Source: an uncultured Eubacteriales bacterium (GTDB taxonomy: Bacteria; Bacillota_A; Clostridia; Lachnospirales; Lachnospiraceae). Taken from it: a stretch of DNA of 23,075 nt. Shown here piece after piece: positions 6,266-15,126 of this stretch; position 1 is the first letter of the stretch, and every line of letters begins with the position of its first letter. The position numbers and the translations under genes were made by a program. The stretch lies in NCBI GenBank assembly GCA_900321365.1, contig ONVT01000104.1, forward strand, positions 1-23,075, in the 5' to 3' direction. The notes below the pieces were generated by a model. The model was given only the letters and a program-made list of their open reading frames with translations. It had not been told where the DNA came from and did not search any database.

Positions 6266-7732
6266 ATGACACTGGCACAGCTTCTGGAAAAAGTGGATTA
6301 TGAGCTGCTTCAGGGCAGCGCGGATACAGAGATCAGCGCAATCGTCAATGACTCCCGCAAGGTGAAGGCAGGCTGTGTCTTCCCGTGCATCCGGGGAACA
6401 TCCTTTGATGGACATAAGTTTGCCGCGGATGTAGCGGCTAAGGGTGCGGCGGCGATTGTGGCTGAGGAGAAGGTCGACGTGCCGCAGGGAGTCACCCTGG
6501 TCATTGTGAAGGATACCCGGATTGCGATGGCACGCATGGCCTGCGCCTGGTTCGGATACCCGGCACAGAAGCTGAAGATGATCGGCATCACCGGGACAAA
6601 GGGAAAGACCACGACTACCTACATGATCAAGGGCATGCTGGAGGCGGCCGGGATAAAGACAGGCCTGATCGGGACCATCGAAACACTGATTGGAGACACG
6701 AAGATACCGAGCGCCAACACGACGCCGGAGTCCCTGATCCTGCAGGATTACCTGGCAAGGATGGTGAAGGCCGGATGCGGCGCGGTCGTGATGGAGGTCA
6801 GCTCCCAGGCACTGATGATGCACCGGGTGGAAGGGATCACATTTGATGTCGGCGTCTTCACGAATATCTCCGCAGATCACATCGGACCCGGGGAGCATTC
6901 TTCCTTTGAGGACTATATGGAATGCAAGAGCAGGCTCTTCCGGATGTGCCGGACCGGAATCGTGAACGGGGACGATATCCATACGAAGAGAATTCTGGAG
7001 GGGCACACCTGTGAGACAGAGACATTCGGCCTCAGCCCTTCGGATGACCTTTACGCGGAGGATATCCGCCTGGTGTCCCGCCCGGGTTATCTCGGAACCG
7101 GATTTGAGGTGAAGGGAAAAGCTGAGTTTCACGCGGAGACGGATATCCCCGGGAAGTTTTCCGTGTACAATGCACTCTGCGCGATTGCGGTGTGCAGGCA
7201 TTTCGGCGTGGAGGAGGAGCAGCTGAGAAAAGCACTTCGCGATGTAAAGGTGCGGGGCCGTGTGGAGATGGTGAAGGTCAGCGATGAATTCACGTTTCTG
7301 ATCGATTACGCCCACAACGCGATGGCTCTCGAGAGCATCCTGACGACACTGAGGGAATACCATCCGGCGAGGCTGGTGACCGTGTTCGGCTGCGGCGGGA
7401 ACCGCGCCAGAAGCAGGCGCTATGAGATGGGTGAGGTCTCGGGACGCTGCTCAGACTTTACGATCATCACATCGGACAATCCGCGGTATGAGGATCCGGA
7501 AGCCATCATGGATGACATCGAGACAGGGATCCGGAAGACAAACGGGAAGTATATCCGGATCACAGACCGCAAGGAAGCGATCCGCGAGGCAATCCATTCA
7601 GGCAGGCCGGGGGACGTGATCGTGCTTGCCGGCAAGGGACATGAGGATTACCAGGAGATCTGCGGGAAAAAGTACCCCATGGATGAGAGGGTCCTGATCG
7701 CGGAGGTCCTGGAGGAAGACAGAAAGGGATGA
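6266..7732 (+). CDS. murE: UDP-MurNAc-tripeptide synthetase, meso-DAP adding
   Basis: Cytoplasmic Mur ligase of 488 aa that adds the third residue to UDP-MurNAc-L-Ala-D-Glu with ATP. The P-loop GITGTKGKTTTT spans residues 107-118. The carbamylated lysine is K221 (MECKSRLF), and the C-terminal domain holds DNPR at 404-407 followed by YED. DNPR is the signature of enzymes specific for meso-diaminopimelate rather than lysine, so the wall should be mDAP-type. The start at 6266 (MTLAQLLEKVDY) has GAGAGG at 9 nt; the open frame extends 15 codons further back, across the predicted RNA start. Its stop overlaps the priA ATG by 4 nt (ATGA), so the two are translationally coupled. Confidence 0.96.
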   Translation: MTLAQLLEKVDYELLQGSADTEISAIVNDSRKVKAGCVFPCIRGTSFDGHKFAADVAAKGAAAIVAEEKVDVPQGVTLVIVKDTRIAMARMACAWFGYPAQKLKMIGITGTKGKTTTTYMIKGMLEAAGIKTGLIGTIETLIGDTKIPSANTTPESLILQDYLARMVKAGCGAVVMEVSSQALMMHRVEGITFDVGVFTNISADHIGPGEHSSFEDYMECKSRLFRMCRTGIVNGDDIHTKRILEGHTCETETFGLSPSDDLYAEDIRLVSRPGYLGTGFEVKGKAEFHAETDIPGKFSVYNALCAIAVCRHFGVEEEQLRKALRDVKVRGRVEMVKVSDEFTFLIDYAHNAMALESILTTLREYHPARLVTVFGCGGNRARSRRYEMGEVSGRCSDFTIITSDNPRYEDPEAIMDDIETGIRKTNGKYIRITDRKEAIREAIHSGRPGDVIVLAGKGHEDYQEICGKKYPMDERVLIAEVLEEDRKG

Positions 7733-9948
7733 GATACGCGGATGTGGTCGTCGATATCACGGCGAAGGCACTGGACCGGCCGTTCCAGTACAGGATTCCG
7801 CCGGAGCTGGAGCCGGAGGTGGAGGAGGGGGTCATCGTAGAGGCACCCTTCGGGAACGGAAACCGGATGATCACAGGATACGTCCTGTCCCTGTCCGACC
7901 AGCCGAAGCTGGACGAAGAAAAGATCAAGCAGATCAGCGCCGTGGTCACCAGGCTTTCCGACGAGGAAAAACGACTCACCTCCCTTGCGGTGTGGATCCG
8001 CAACCGCTATGGCTCGTCTCTTGCATCTGCCATGCGGACGGTTCTTCCCGCGCGCAGGAAAACGACCGTGAAGCAGAAAAGGGTAGTCTGCCTGGCTGTC
8101 CCGAAGGAGGACGCGGAAAAGGAGAGGGACCAGATGCGCTCCCGCCATCAGTCTGCGCGCCTGCGCCTGATGGAAGCTCTGATCGGGGAGGAGTGCCTTC
8201 CCTATGAGGTGTGTACCGGAAAGCTGCATGTCACGGGAGCCGTCATCCGCGCACTGGCGCAGAAGGGGCTTGTCCGGATCGAGCGGACGAGAGTCTACCG
8301 CAATCCGGCGCTGAGCGGGGCATTTCTCCACGATGAAGTAGAGCTGAATGAGGAACAGAAAAACGCTGTGCAGCGCATCCTGTCCGGCATCAGCCAGAAG
8401 CCGGACAGCTGCTTTCTGATCCAGGGAGTAACCGGCAGCGGGAAGACAGAGGTATATATTGAGCTCACTTCCCGGATGGTTTCACAGGGAAAACAGGCAA
8501 TCGTCCTGATTCCGGAGATCGCACTGACTTATCAGACTCTGATGCGTTTCTACCACCGGTTCAGCGGAAGAGTGTCCGTGATCCATTCGAAGATGAGTCC
8601 GGGAGAGAAGCAGGATCAGTTTGACCGCGCAGCCCAGGGGGACCTGGATGTCATGATCGGCCCGAGGTCTGCGCTGTTCACCCCGTTTCCGAACCTTGGG
8701 ATCATCATCATCGATGAGGAACATGAGGAGAGCTACCGGAGTGAGCAGTCTCCCCGCTACCATGCCAGGGAAGTGGCCATGCGGAGGGGCGCTATCGAGG
8801 GGGCCGGCGTGGTGCTCGGTTCCGCGACGCCGTCCATGGAGGCTTCCTTCGCGGCAAGGAACGGGGCGATCGGCCTGATCCGCCTGGAAAAAAGGGCGCG
8901 TGCCTCCTCCCTTCCCCGGACACAGATCGTGGACATGAGGCGGGAGATACCGGCACCGAACAGTCTGATCCTGAGTGACCCGCTGCAGGACGCCATGCGG
9001 GATACCCTCAGCAGGAAGGAGCAGATCATGCTCTTCCTGAACCGGAGAGGATATTCCGGGTCTGTCATCTGCGCCTCCTGCGGCCATGGGCTGCGTTGTC
9101 CCCACTGTGATGTCTCCCTGACCCTACACCGGGACAGGAGACTGGTCTGCCACTACTGCGGCCATACCGAGAGAATGCCGGATCGCTGCCCTGAATGCGG
9201 GAGCATATATCTGCGCACCTTCCGGTTCGGAACCGAGCAGGTGGAGGCACAGGTGAAACAGATCTTTCCGGATGCCCGGTGCCTTCGCCTTGACCGCGAT
9301 ACCGCTTCCGGGAAAGACTCGGAACTGAAGGTGCTGTCCGCTTTTGCCAGCCATGAGGCGGATATCCTGATCGGAACGCAGATGATCGTGAAGGGACATG
9401 ATTTTCCGGATGTCACCCTGATGGGTGTACTGATGGCGGACCTGTCGCTGAACATCCCGGATTACTGCTCCGCCGAGCGGACATTCCAGCTGCTGACTCA
9501 GGCCGCCGGACGCGCCGGAAGAGCCGACAGGCAGGGACTGGTGCTGATCCAGACCTATATGCCGGAGCATTATGCGATCCGGTGCGCCGCCGCCCAGGAC
9601 TATGATTCGTTCTATGAGAGAGAGATGGGGTTCCGCGAGGACGCGGGGTACCCGCCTGCAGGGGGCCTGGTCGCGGTCCACATGAGCTGCCCGGACAGGG
9701 AACATCTGATCCTCGCGGGGGGATATGTGAGAAGGTTCCTTGAGAAGGTGATCGGCGACGCTCCTGTCTCGATCCTGGGCCCTGCCGACGAGCCTGTTGC
9801 CAGGATCGCCGATGTGTGGCGGCAGGTGCTGTACCTGAAAGGCTCCTCAGGGGCAAGTCTTCGGAAGATCCGGGAATGGCTCGAAAAGTATATCGAGATT
9901 AATGAGGGGTTTTCGAGCATCGAGATCACCTATGAGACAACCATATAA
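7729..9948 (+). CDS. priA: Primosomal protein N', replication restart helicase
   Basis: A 3'-to-5' superfamily 2 DNA helicase of 739 aa that recognises stalled forks and reloads the replisome. The N-terminal 3' DNA-binding domain (YADVVVDITAKALDRPFQYRIP) is followed by Walker A GVTGSGKT (K239), the DEEH box at 329-332 and SATPSMEAS. The zinc-binding insert has eight cysteines (448, 451, 457, 460, 474, 477, 487, 490). The helicase C part has GTQMIVKGHDFPDVTL and QAAGRAGR. All key residues are present and the length is normal. It overlaps murE by 4 nt and precedes def by 19 nt, in the order known from Bacillus. Confidence 0.97.
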   Translation: MRYADVVVDITAKALDRPFQYRIPPELEPEVEEGVIVEAPFGNGNRMITGYVLSLSDQPKLDEEKIKQISAVVTRLSDEEKRLTSLAVWIRNRYGSSLASAMRTVLPARRKTTVKQKRVVCLAVPKEDAEKERDQMRSRHQSARLRLMEALIGEECLPYEVCTGKLHVTGAVIRALAQKGLVRIERTRVYRNPALSGAFLHDEVELNEEQKNAVQRILSGISQKPDSCFLIQGVTGSGKTEVYIELTSRMVSQGKQAIVLIPEIALTYQTLMRFYHRFSGRVSVIHSKMSPGEKQDQFDRAAQGDLDVMIGPRSALFTPFPNLGIIIIDEEHEESYRSEQSPRYHAREVAMRRGAIEGAGVVLGSATPSMEASFAARNGAIGLIRLEKRARASSLPRTQIVDMRREIPAPNSLILSDPLQDAMRDTLSRKEQIMLFLNRRGYSGSVICASCGHGLRCPHCDVSLTLHRDRRLVCHYCGHTERMPDRCPECGSIYLRTFRFGTEQVEAQVKQIFPDARCLRLDRDTASGKDSELKVLSAFASHEADILIGTQMIVKGHDFPDVTLMGVLMADLSLNIPDYCSAERTFQLLTQAAGRAGRADRQGLVLIQTYMPEHYAIRCAAAQDYDSFYEREMGFREDAGYPPAGGLVAVHMSCPDREHLILAGGYVRRFLEKVIGDAPVSILGPADEPVARIADVWRQVLYLKGSSGASLRKIREWLEKYIEINEGFSSIEITYETTI

Positions 9949-9967
9949 GAAATGCGGAGGCAATGGA

Positions 9968-10474
9968 ATGGCATTAAGGAAGATCAGGGAGTACGGAGAT
10001 GAAATCCTGACGAAGAAATGCAGGGAAGTGAAGGATATGACGCCCAGGCTGAAGGAGCTTGTCGCGGACATGCTTGATACGATGTACCATGCGGAGGGTG
10101 TCGGCCTGGCTGCCCCTCAGGTAGGCGTGCTGAGGCGGATCTGCGTCATCGACATAGGGGAAGGGCCGATCGTACTGGTCAATCCGAAGATTGTCGAGCA
10201 GGACGGGGAGCAGGAGGGAAATGAGGGCTGCCTCTCCGTTCCGGGGAAAGCCGGTGTCGTCATCAGGCCGAACCATGTGATCGCCGAAGGGTTTGACGAG
10301 AACATGAACCCGGTCACGATCGAGGGGGAAGAGCTTCTTGCAAGGGCGATCTGCCATGAGCTGGATCATCTGGAAGGGATCATGTACACCACCCGTGTTG
10401 AGGGGGAACTTTTTGATACGGCCGATGAGGCGGAAGAGGGCGAAGAGAACGAAGAGAACGAAAAGGAGCAGTGA
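9968..10474 (+). CDS. def: Peptide deformylase
   Basis: Metalloenzyme of 168 aa that removes the formyl group from the N-terminus of nascent proteins. The three family motifs are intact: GVGLAAPQ (44-51), EGCLS (86-90, C88 a metal ligand) and HELDH (130-134, supplying two His ligands and the catalytic Glu). The start at 9968 has GCGGAGG 7 nt upstream; a longer frame from 9902 overlaps priA and is not needed. The last 16 residues form a very acidic Glu/Asn-rich tail encoded by GAAGAG/GAACGA repeats, dispensable by comparison with the family core. The stop shares one base with the fmt start (TGATG). Confidence 0.96.
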   Translation: MALRKIREYGDEILTKKCREVKDMTPRLKELVADMLDTMYHAEGVGLAAPQVGVLRRICVIDIGEGPIVLVNPKIVEQDGEQEGNEGCLSVPGKAGVVIRPNHVIAEGFDENMNPVTIEGEELLARAICHELDHLEGIMYTTRVEGELFDTADEAEEGEENEENEKEQ

Positions 10475-11493
10475 TGGCATCCGTAGTGTTTATGGGAACC
10501 CCGGATTTCGCGGCGGGAATCCTGAAGTCGCTGATTGTTTCCGGACATGAGGTGAAGGCGGTATTTTCCCAGCCTGACCGTCCGAAGGGGCGCAAAGGGA
10601 TCGTGCAGATGCCGCCGGTCAAGGAGCTGGCCCTGGAGCATCAGATTCCGGTCTTTCAGCCCCAGAAGATCCGTTCCGGGGAAAATGCTCTCCTGATCAG
10701 GGACATACGTCCGGACTTTATTGTCGTGGCCGCGTTCGGCCAGATCATCCCACAGGAAATCCTGGACATCCCTCCTTACGGCTGCCTGAATGTCCATGCG
10801 TCCCTGCTGCCCGCGTGGAGAGGGGCGGCACCGATCCAGTGGTCCATCCTGCAGGGCGACAGCATGACGGGCGTCACGATCATGCGCATGGACGCGGGAC
10901 TGGACACTGGAGATATCATCCAGAAGCAGGAGGTTGAGATCCGCCCGGATGAGACGGGGGACAGTCTTTTCGAAAGGCTGATGGAAGCAGGAGAGGCGCT
11001 TCTTCCAAGGGCAATGGAGCAGATCCTGGATGGCAGCGCGGTGTATACGCCGCAGCCTCTTCAGAGCACGACTCCATACGCGAAGATGCTCACGCGGCAG
11101 TCCGGGCTTATCGACTGGAGCATGGACGCGGTGCAGATCGAACGCATGGTGCGGGCATACAATTCCTGGCCGGGGACGTATACCTTCCTTCATTCGAAGA
11201 TGCTGAAGATCCTTCGCGCCGTTCCGGTGCCGGAGGAGAGGAGGACCGCTGTACCGGTGCCGGAAGAGAGGCAGACGGCCGGACAGGAGATGGTCTCATT
11301 CTCCGGCGGCAGGGCAGCCCTCCCCGGGGAGATCCTTCTCGCGAAGAAAGATGATCTGGTCGTAAAGACCGGCTCCGGAGCACTCCGGCTTCTGGAGGTG
11401 CAGCTGGAAGGAAAGAAACGGATGGAAGCGGGAGCATTTTTAAGAGGATGCCCCCTGCAGGCAGGAGACGTCCTGACACAGGAAAGGGTATAA
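10474..11493 (+). CDS. fmt: Methionyl-tRNA formyltransferase with a tandem-duplicated linker
   Basis: Transfers a formyl group from 10-formyl-THF to initiator Met-tRNA, the counterpart of deformylase encoded just upstream. At 339 aa it is somewhat longer than usual (about 310-320). The N-terminal catalytic domain shows MGTPDFAAGIL and NVHASLLPAWRGAAPIQW (N106, H108), plus MDAGLDTGDII with the catalytic Asp. The C-terminal OB-like tRNA-binding domain starts near residue 205. It contains an inserted segment in which the ten residues VPVPEERRTA are repeated as VPVPEERQTA (residues 250-269), encoded by a 30-bp tandem duplication. ATG 10474 follows AAAAGGAG at 5 nt. The enzyme should still be active, since the insert lies in a surface loop region by inference. 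Confidence 0.95.
   Translation: MASVVFMGTPDFAAGILKSLIVSGHEVKAVFSQPDRPKGRKGIVQMPPVKELALEHQIPVFQPQKIRSGENALLIRDIRPDFIVVAAFGQIIPQEILDIPPYGCLNVHASLLPAWRGAAPIQWSILQGDSMTGVTIMRMDAGLDTGDIIQKQEVEIRPDETGDSLFERLMEAGEALLPRAMEQILDGSAVYTPQPLQSTTPYAKMLTRQSGLIDWSMDAVQIERMVRAYNSWPGTYTFLHSKMLKILRAVPVPEERRTAVPVPEERQTAGQEMVSFSGGRAALPGEILLAKKDDLVVKTGSGALRLLEVQLEGKKRMEAGAFLRGCPLQAGDVLTQERV
11221..11280 (+). repeat. 30-bp in-frame tandem duplication inside fmt
   Basis: Units 11221-11250 and 11251-11280 differ at only a few positions (for example GTTCCGG versus GTACCGG, and GGAGGAG versus GGAAGAG). They encode VPVPEER[R/Q]TA twice. Confidence 0.9.
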
Positions 11494-11540
11494 GGATCTG
11501 CTTTTGGGGCAGATGAGGCTGACAGTCCAAAGTGTTTATG

Positions 11541-11610
11541 AGCTGATCACACGGCAGCTGCTGCGGGATCGTCGGGAAAAGATGTTGAAAAACCAGCATC
11601 TGTGATGAGG
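11541..11610 (+). ncRNA. Structured leader element, copy A (upstream of rsmB)
   Basis: This 68-70 nt stretch aligns without gaps to 19712-19779 at about 53 of 68 positions by eye. An outer helix ATCACA (11546-11551)/TGTGAT (11601-11606) encloses a small hairpin CGGC-AGCT-GCTG. An invariant block GGGATCGTCG (11565-11574) follows, then a hairpin AGATGTTG (11580-11587)/CAGCATCT (11594-11601) with loop AAAAAC. The outer helix and the last hairpin share one base. The 3' end (GATGAGG) is also the only ribosome binding site of rsmB, 4 nt before its ATG, so folding could affect translation. I know no RNA family with these blocks. Confidence 0.6.
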
Positions 11611-11614
11611 AACT

Positions 11615-12973
11615 ATGACAGGAACGGTGAATCTGAGAGAGGTTGTTCTGGGCATCCTGATGGAGGTCACGGAGGGAGAGGCGTACAGCCATATCGTACT
11701 GAGCGATACGCTGGAAAAATACCAGTATCTCCCGAAGCGTGACCGTGCCTTTGTGTCCCGTGTGACGGAAGGGACGCTGGAAAACCTGATCCAGATCGAT
11801 TATGTGATCGAGTGCTTCTCTAAGGTTCCGATTCATAACATGAAGCCGCTGATCCGCAATCTCCTGCGCATGAGCATTTACCAGCTGAAATATATGGACA
11901 GCGTTCCGGACAGCGCGGTGGTCAATGAGGCGGTGCGCCTTGCCCAGAAGAGGGGGTTCTACAATCTGAAGGGATTCGTGAACGGCGTGCTCCGCGCTGC
12001 GGCCAGGGATATGGACGAGATTGCGTGGCCTTCCGGGGAGGAGGATCCGTTGGAATACCTGTCCGTCAGCTATTCCATGCCGCAGTGGATCCTGCGAAAA
12101 TGGCTGGAGCAGTTTTCCTTTGAGGAAGTGGAGGAGGTGTGCAGATCCTTCCAGGATGAGAAACCCGTTACCGTGAGGCTCCGTACGGAGCATGTCTCCC
12201 GGGAGGAGATCATCGCTTCACTCAGGGAGGAGGGATGCGAAGTCACGCAGCACCCCTATCTGGACTATGCTGTGCGGATCTCAGGCTACAATTACCTGAT
12301 GGCCCTGACCGCTTTCCGGCAGGGATGGATCTATGTGCAGGATGTCAGCTCCATGCTCGTGTCGGAAATCGCGGCGCCGAACTGGGGAGATTACTGCATC
12401 GATGTCTGCGCGGCACCCGGCGGGAAGAGTGTGCACCTGGCGGATAAGCTCAAGGGAAGCGGATATGTGGAGGCGCGGGACAAGAGCGAGGATAAGGTCG
12501 ACATGATGCAGTCGAACATCGAGCGCCTCAGGATCATCAATGTGGTGGCGGCGCTTCAGGATGCCACGGTATTCGACCAGAAATCCTTCCACAAGGCGGA
12601 CATCGTCCTGTGCGACGTCCCCTGCTCCGGGTTGGGCGTGATCGGGAAGAAACAGGATATCCGGTACCGGATGAATCCGACCAGGCAGGAGGAACTGGTG
12701 CGGATCCAGAGGAGGATTCTGTCGGTATCCCAGAATTATGTGAAGCCGGGAGGCGTGCTGATCTATTCCACCTGCACGATCGGGGCGGATGAGAACCAGA
12801 TGAACCTGAAGTATTTCCTCGAGAACTTTCCGTTCCGCCTGGAGTCCATCGACCCGTACATTCCGCAGCAGCTTCGGTGCAGGACCAGCGCGGGCGGCTA
12901 TCTGCAGCTGCTTCCGGGGGTGCATGACACGGATGGGTTCTTTCTTGCGAGGCTGAAGAGAAACGATGAGTGA
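11615..12973 (+). CDS. rsmB: 16S rRNA (cytosine-967-C5)-methyltransferase
   Basis: SAM-dependent enzyme of 452 aa that methylates C967 of 16S rRNA. The N-terminal third is a NusB-like RNA-binding domain (LREVVLGILMEVTEGEAYSH, RDRAFVSRVTEGTLEN). The catalytic domain has the SAM loop DVCAAPGGKS (263-272), PCSGLG (C337) and YSTCT (nucleophile C387), as in the two-cysteine m5C methyltransferases. Start ATG 11615 sits 4 nt after GAGG, at the end of the structured element described at 11541. Its stop overlaps rlmN by 8 nt. The 121-nt gap after fmt also holds a small ATCTGC/GCAGAT hairpin (11496-11514) without a T-run. Confidence 0.96.
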   Translation: MTGTVNLREVVLGILMEVTEGEAYSHIVLSDTLEKYQYLPKRDRAFVSRVTEGTLENLIQIDYVIECFSKVPIHNMKPLIRNLLRMSIYQLKYMDSVPDSAVVNEAVRLAQKRGFYNLKGFVNGVLRAAARDMDEIAWPSGEEDPLEYLSVSYSMPQWILRKWLEQFSFEEVEEVCRSFQDEKPVTVRLRTEHVSREEIIASLREEGCEVTQHPYLDYAVRISGYNYLMALTAFRQGWIYVQDVSSMLVSEIAAPNWGDYCIDVCAAPGGKSVHLADKLKGSGYVEARDKSEDKVDMMQSNIERLRIINVVAALQDATVFDQKSFHKADIVLCDVPCSGLGVIGKKQDIRYRMNPTRQEELVRIQRRILSVSQNYVKPGGVLIYSTCTIGADENQMNLKYFLENFPFRLESIDPYIPQQLRCRTSAGGYLQLLPGVHDTDGFFLARLKRNDE

Positions 12974-14156
12974 CGAAGGGAGAACTCCGGAAGCATCTGT
13001 CAAAGATGAGAAGCGGATGCCGGGAATGTCAGCCGGAGAATCGGGGCATACGCCGGGAATATCAGATGGAAAGTCAGAACAGATGTCTGTAACGTCAGGC
13101 CTGGATCCGGAGTATACCTGCAAAACGGACATCCTCTCCCTCACCCGCTCTGAGCTGGAGAGTCGGATGGAGCAGGAGGGACAGAAGCGTTTCCGCGCGG
13201 GGCAGATCTATGAGTGGCTCCATGTGCGCCATGTCCGTACCTTTGATGAGATGACAAATCTTCCGAAGGCGCTGCGGTGCGGCCTTGACGAGGGGTACCG
13301 GATCATGTCTCTGGAACCCCGGCAGGTGCTGACTTCCCGGATTGACGGAACGAAGAAATACCTCTTCGCCCTGGAGGACGGAAATGTAATCGAGTCTGTC
13401 CTGATGCGGTATGCCTACGGCCTGAGCGCCTGCATTTCCTCCCAGGTGGGATGCAGCATGGGATGCAGGTTCTGCGCGTCGACGATCGGCGGGAAAATAC
13501 GGAACCTGAGAGCGTCGGAGATGCTCCTCCAGGTGACGGAAATGTCCAGGGACGCGGGTGAGCGGATCAGCCATGTGGTGATCATGGGCAGCGGCGAGCC
13601 GCTGGATAACTATGAGAACCTGGTGCGCTTTCTCAAGATCATGGGGGATCCGAAGGGCGAGTGCCTGAGCCTTCGTGACATCACCGTGAGCACCTGCGGA
13701 ATCGTGCCGGGCATCTATCGTCTGGCAAGCGAGCATCTTCCCGTGACGTTGGCGCTTTCCCTGCATGCCCCGTGTCAGGAGAAGAGAGAGAGGCTGATGC
13801 CAATTGCCAGAAAGTATCCGCTCGGCGAGGTGATCGACGCGGTGAGGGCGTACTTTGAAAAAACCGGACGCAGGATCACGTTTGAGTACAGCTGTGTGGA
13901 AGGCGAGAACACCTCGCCGGACGATGCCCGGATGCTTGCGGACCTTGTAAGCGGGATGAACTGCCATATCAACCTGATCCCGGTCAATCCGGTCACGGAG
14001 AGATCCTTCCGCCGTCCGAACCGCGCGAAGATCGAAGCATTCCGCGGTATGCTTGAAAAAAGAGGAATATCTGTTACTATTAGGAGAGAAATGGGGCGTG
14101 ATATCAACGGAGCATGCGGCCAGCTGCGCCGGAGCTATCTTTCGCCTGAAGAGTGA
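12966..14156 (+). CDS. rlmN: Dual-specificity 23S rRNA/tRNA (adenine-C2)-methyltransferase with repeat-rich N-terminal extension
   Basis: Radical-SAM methylase that makes m2A2503 in 23S rRNA and m2A37 in some tRNAs. The cluster motif C163-S-M-G-C167-R-F-C170 binds the 4Fe-4S cluster. C156 (ACISSQVGC) and C384 (NGACGQL) match the two mechanistic cysteines of the E. coli enzyme. At 396 aa it is about 50 residues longer than usual. The family-like start (TDILSLTRSELESRM) begins only near residue 54. Residues 6-49 form about four degenerate 11-residue units (RTPEASVKDEK, RMPGMSAGESG, HTPGISDGKSE, QMSVTSGLDPE). I keep ATG 12966 because it overlaps the rsmB stop by 8 nt, but an internal start such as ATG 13083 is possible. 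Confidence 0.94.
   Translation: MSDEGRTPEASVKDEKRMPGMSAGESGHTPGISDGKSEQMSVTSGLDPEYTCKTDILSLTRSELESRMEQEGQKRFRAGQIYEWLHVRHVRTFDEMTNLPKALRCGLDEGYRIMSLEPRQVLTSRIDGTKKYLFALEDGNVIESVLMRYAYGLSACISSQVGCSMGCRFCASTIGGKIRNLRASEMLLQVTEMSRDAGERISHVVIMGSGEPLDNYENLVRFLKIMGDPKGECLSLRDITVSTCGIVPGIYRLASEHLPVTLALSLHAPCQEKRERLMPIARKYPLGEVIDAVRAYFEKTGRRITFEYSCVEGENTSPDDARMLADLVSGMNCHINLIPVNPVTERSFRRPNRAKIEAFRGMLEKRGISVTIRREMGRDINGACGQLRRSYLSPEE
12981..13112 (+). repeat. Degenerate 33-nt repeats encoding the RlmN N-terminal extension
   Basis: GCCGGGAATGTCAG (13019-13032) recurs as GCCGGGAATATCAG (13052-13065) exactly 33 nt later. Weaker copies in the same register lie on both sides, giving about four 11-codon units. 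Confidence 0.55.
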
Positions 14157-14282
14157 TCTGGGCCCTGGCACGTCGACTGACGACAACGCAGCAGAGGCGG
14201 ATTCAGACAGGCAGATTTTAGTCAGAGTGTCAGAAGAGACCAGACCGTGTGATGAGCAGAACCGGTTATTAAGGAAGCGGGC
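14157..14282 (+). other. Intergenic spacer rlmN-stp, nothing recognised
   Basis: This 126-nt spacer carries no clear promoter, terminator or open frame. AAGGAAG (14272-14278) supplies the stp ribosome binding site. A TGTGATGAG at 14248 recalls the end of the repeated leader element, but the rest of that element is absent. Confidence 0.4.
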
Positions 14283-15005
14283 ATGGAGTCCTACGCACAG
14301 ACAGATGTCGGATTAAAACGGAATAGTAATCAGGACTTTGTCTACGCGTCCGACCACAGGATCGGCGCGCTGGAGGGACTGCTGATTGTCGCGGACGGCA
14401 TGGGTGGACAGGCCGCCGGCGACCTTGCTTCGCGCCTGTGTGTCGAGGCGATGGTGGATACCATCGAGGGCAGTGCGGACCGGGGGACGGTAAGGATTCT
14501 GGCAAAGGCGATCCGCGCGGCGAACCAGGCGGTGGTCCAGAGGGCCGCGTCGGATCCGCAGCTTGAGGGGATGGGAACGACGCTCGTTGCCGCCGCACCG
14601 GATCACAGCAGCCTGTATGTGGCGAACGTCGGGGATTCGAGACTTTATATCGTCGACGACGACCGGATCGAGCAGATCACGCACGACCACTCACTTGTGG
14701 AGGAGATGGTCCGGGCGGGAAAGCTCAAACCGGAGCAGGCCAGAAACCACCCGAAGAAAAACATCATCACCCGCGCCATCGGCGAGGAGGGGGATCCTCA
14801 GATTGACTTTTTTGATGTGGCCCTGAACCGGGGCGACATCGCTTTGCTGTGCTCGGACGGACTGACGAACATGGTTGAGGACGCGCAGATTTTCCGGATC
14901 ATACATGCAAGCGAAAACCTGCAGGAAGCCGGGAAGAAACTGATTGACGCCGCGAATCGTGCCGGCGGGAAAGACAATATCTCGGTCGTCCTGGCACGCT
15001 TCTGA
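14283..15005 (+). CDS. prpC: PP2C-family Ser/Thr protein phosphatase (PrpC/Stp)
   Basis: Cytoplasmic Mn/Mg-dependent phosphatase of 240 aa that reverses phosphorylation by the PASTA kinase encoded next. The PP2C motifs are all present: TDVGLKRNSNQD near the start, DGMGG (38-42), VGDSRLY (around 117-122), SDGLTNMV (194-201) and GGKDNISVVL (229 on). The metal-binding aspartates D38, D195 and D231 are intact. The length matches the single-domain bacterial form. The phosphatase-kinase pair followed by rsgA, a known kinase substrate in Bacillus, is a conserved Firmicutes arrangement. Confidence 0.96.
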   Translation: MESYAQTDVGLKRNSNQDFVYASDHRIGALEGLLIVADGMGGQAAGDLASRLCVEAMVDTIEGSADRGTVRILAKAIRAANQAVVQRAASDPQLEGMGTTLVAAAPDHSSLYVANVGDSRLYIVDDDRIEQITHDHSLVEEMVRAGKLKPEQARNHPKKNIITRAIGEEGDPQIDFFDVALNRGDIALLCSDGLTNMVEDAQIFRIIHASENLQEAGKKLIDAANRAGGKDNISVVLARF

Positions 15006-15126
15006 ATATGGATTACTTATGCTTCCTGCTGGAACAATCGAAGGAAAAGACAGGAAAGATGTATAAGCCTGAGAAATAGACAACAGTGGACGAGGGAACT
15101 GATTCTATCGCAACAAGGAGTTTTTC

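Noticed and set aside
6257..7363. Long minus-strand open frame opposite murE (368 codons)
   Set aside because: Shadow of a strongly coding GC-rich gene; the translation has no recognisable domain and murE is certain.
14248..14256. TGTGATGAG as a third copy of the repeated leader element
   Set aside because: The GGGATCGTCG block and the A-rich-loop hairpin are missing, so only nine bases match.
15008..15079. 23-codon open frame between stp and prkC (begins MDYLCFLLEQSK)
   Set aside because: No ribosome binding site and no coding signal beyond chance; it sits in a 121-nt spacer.
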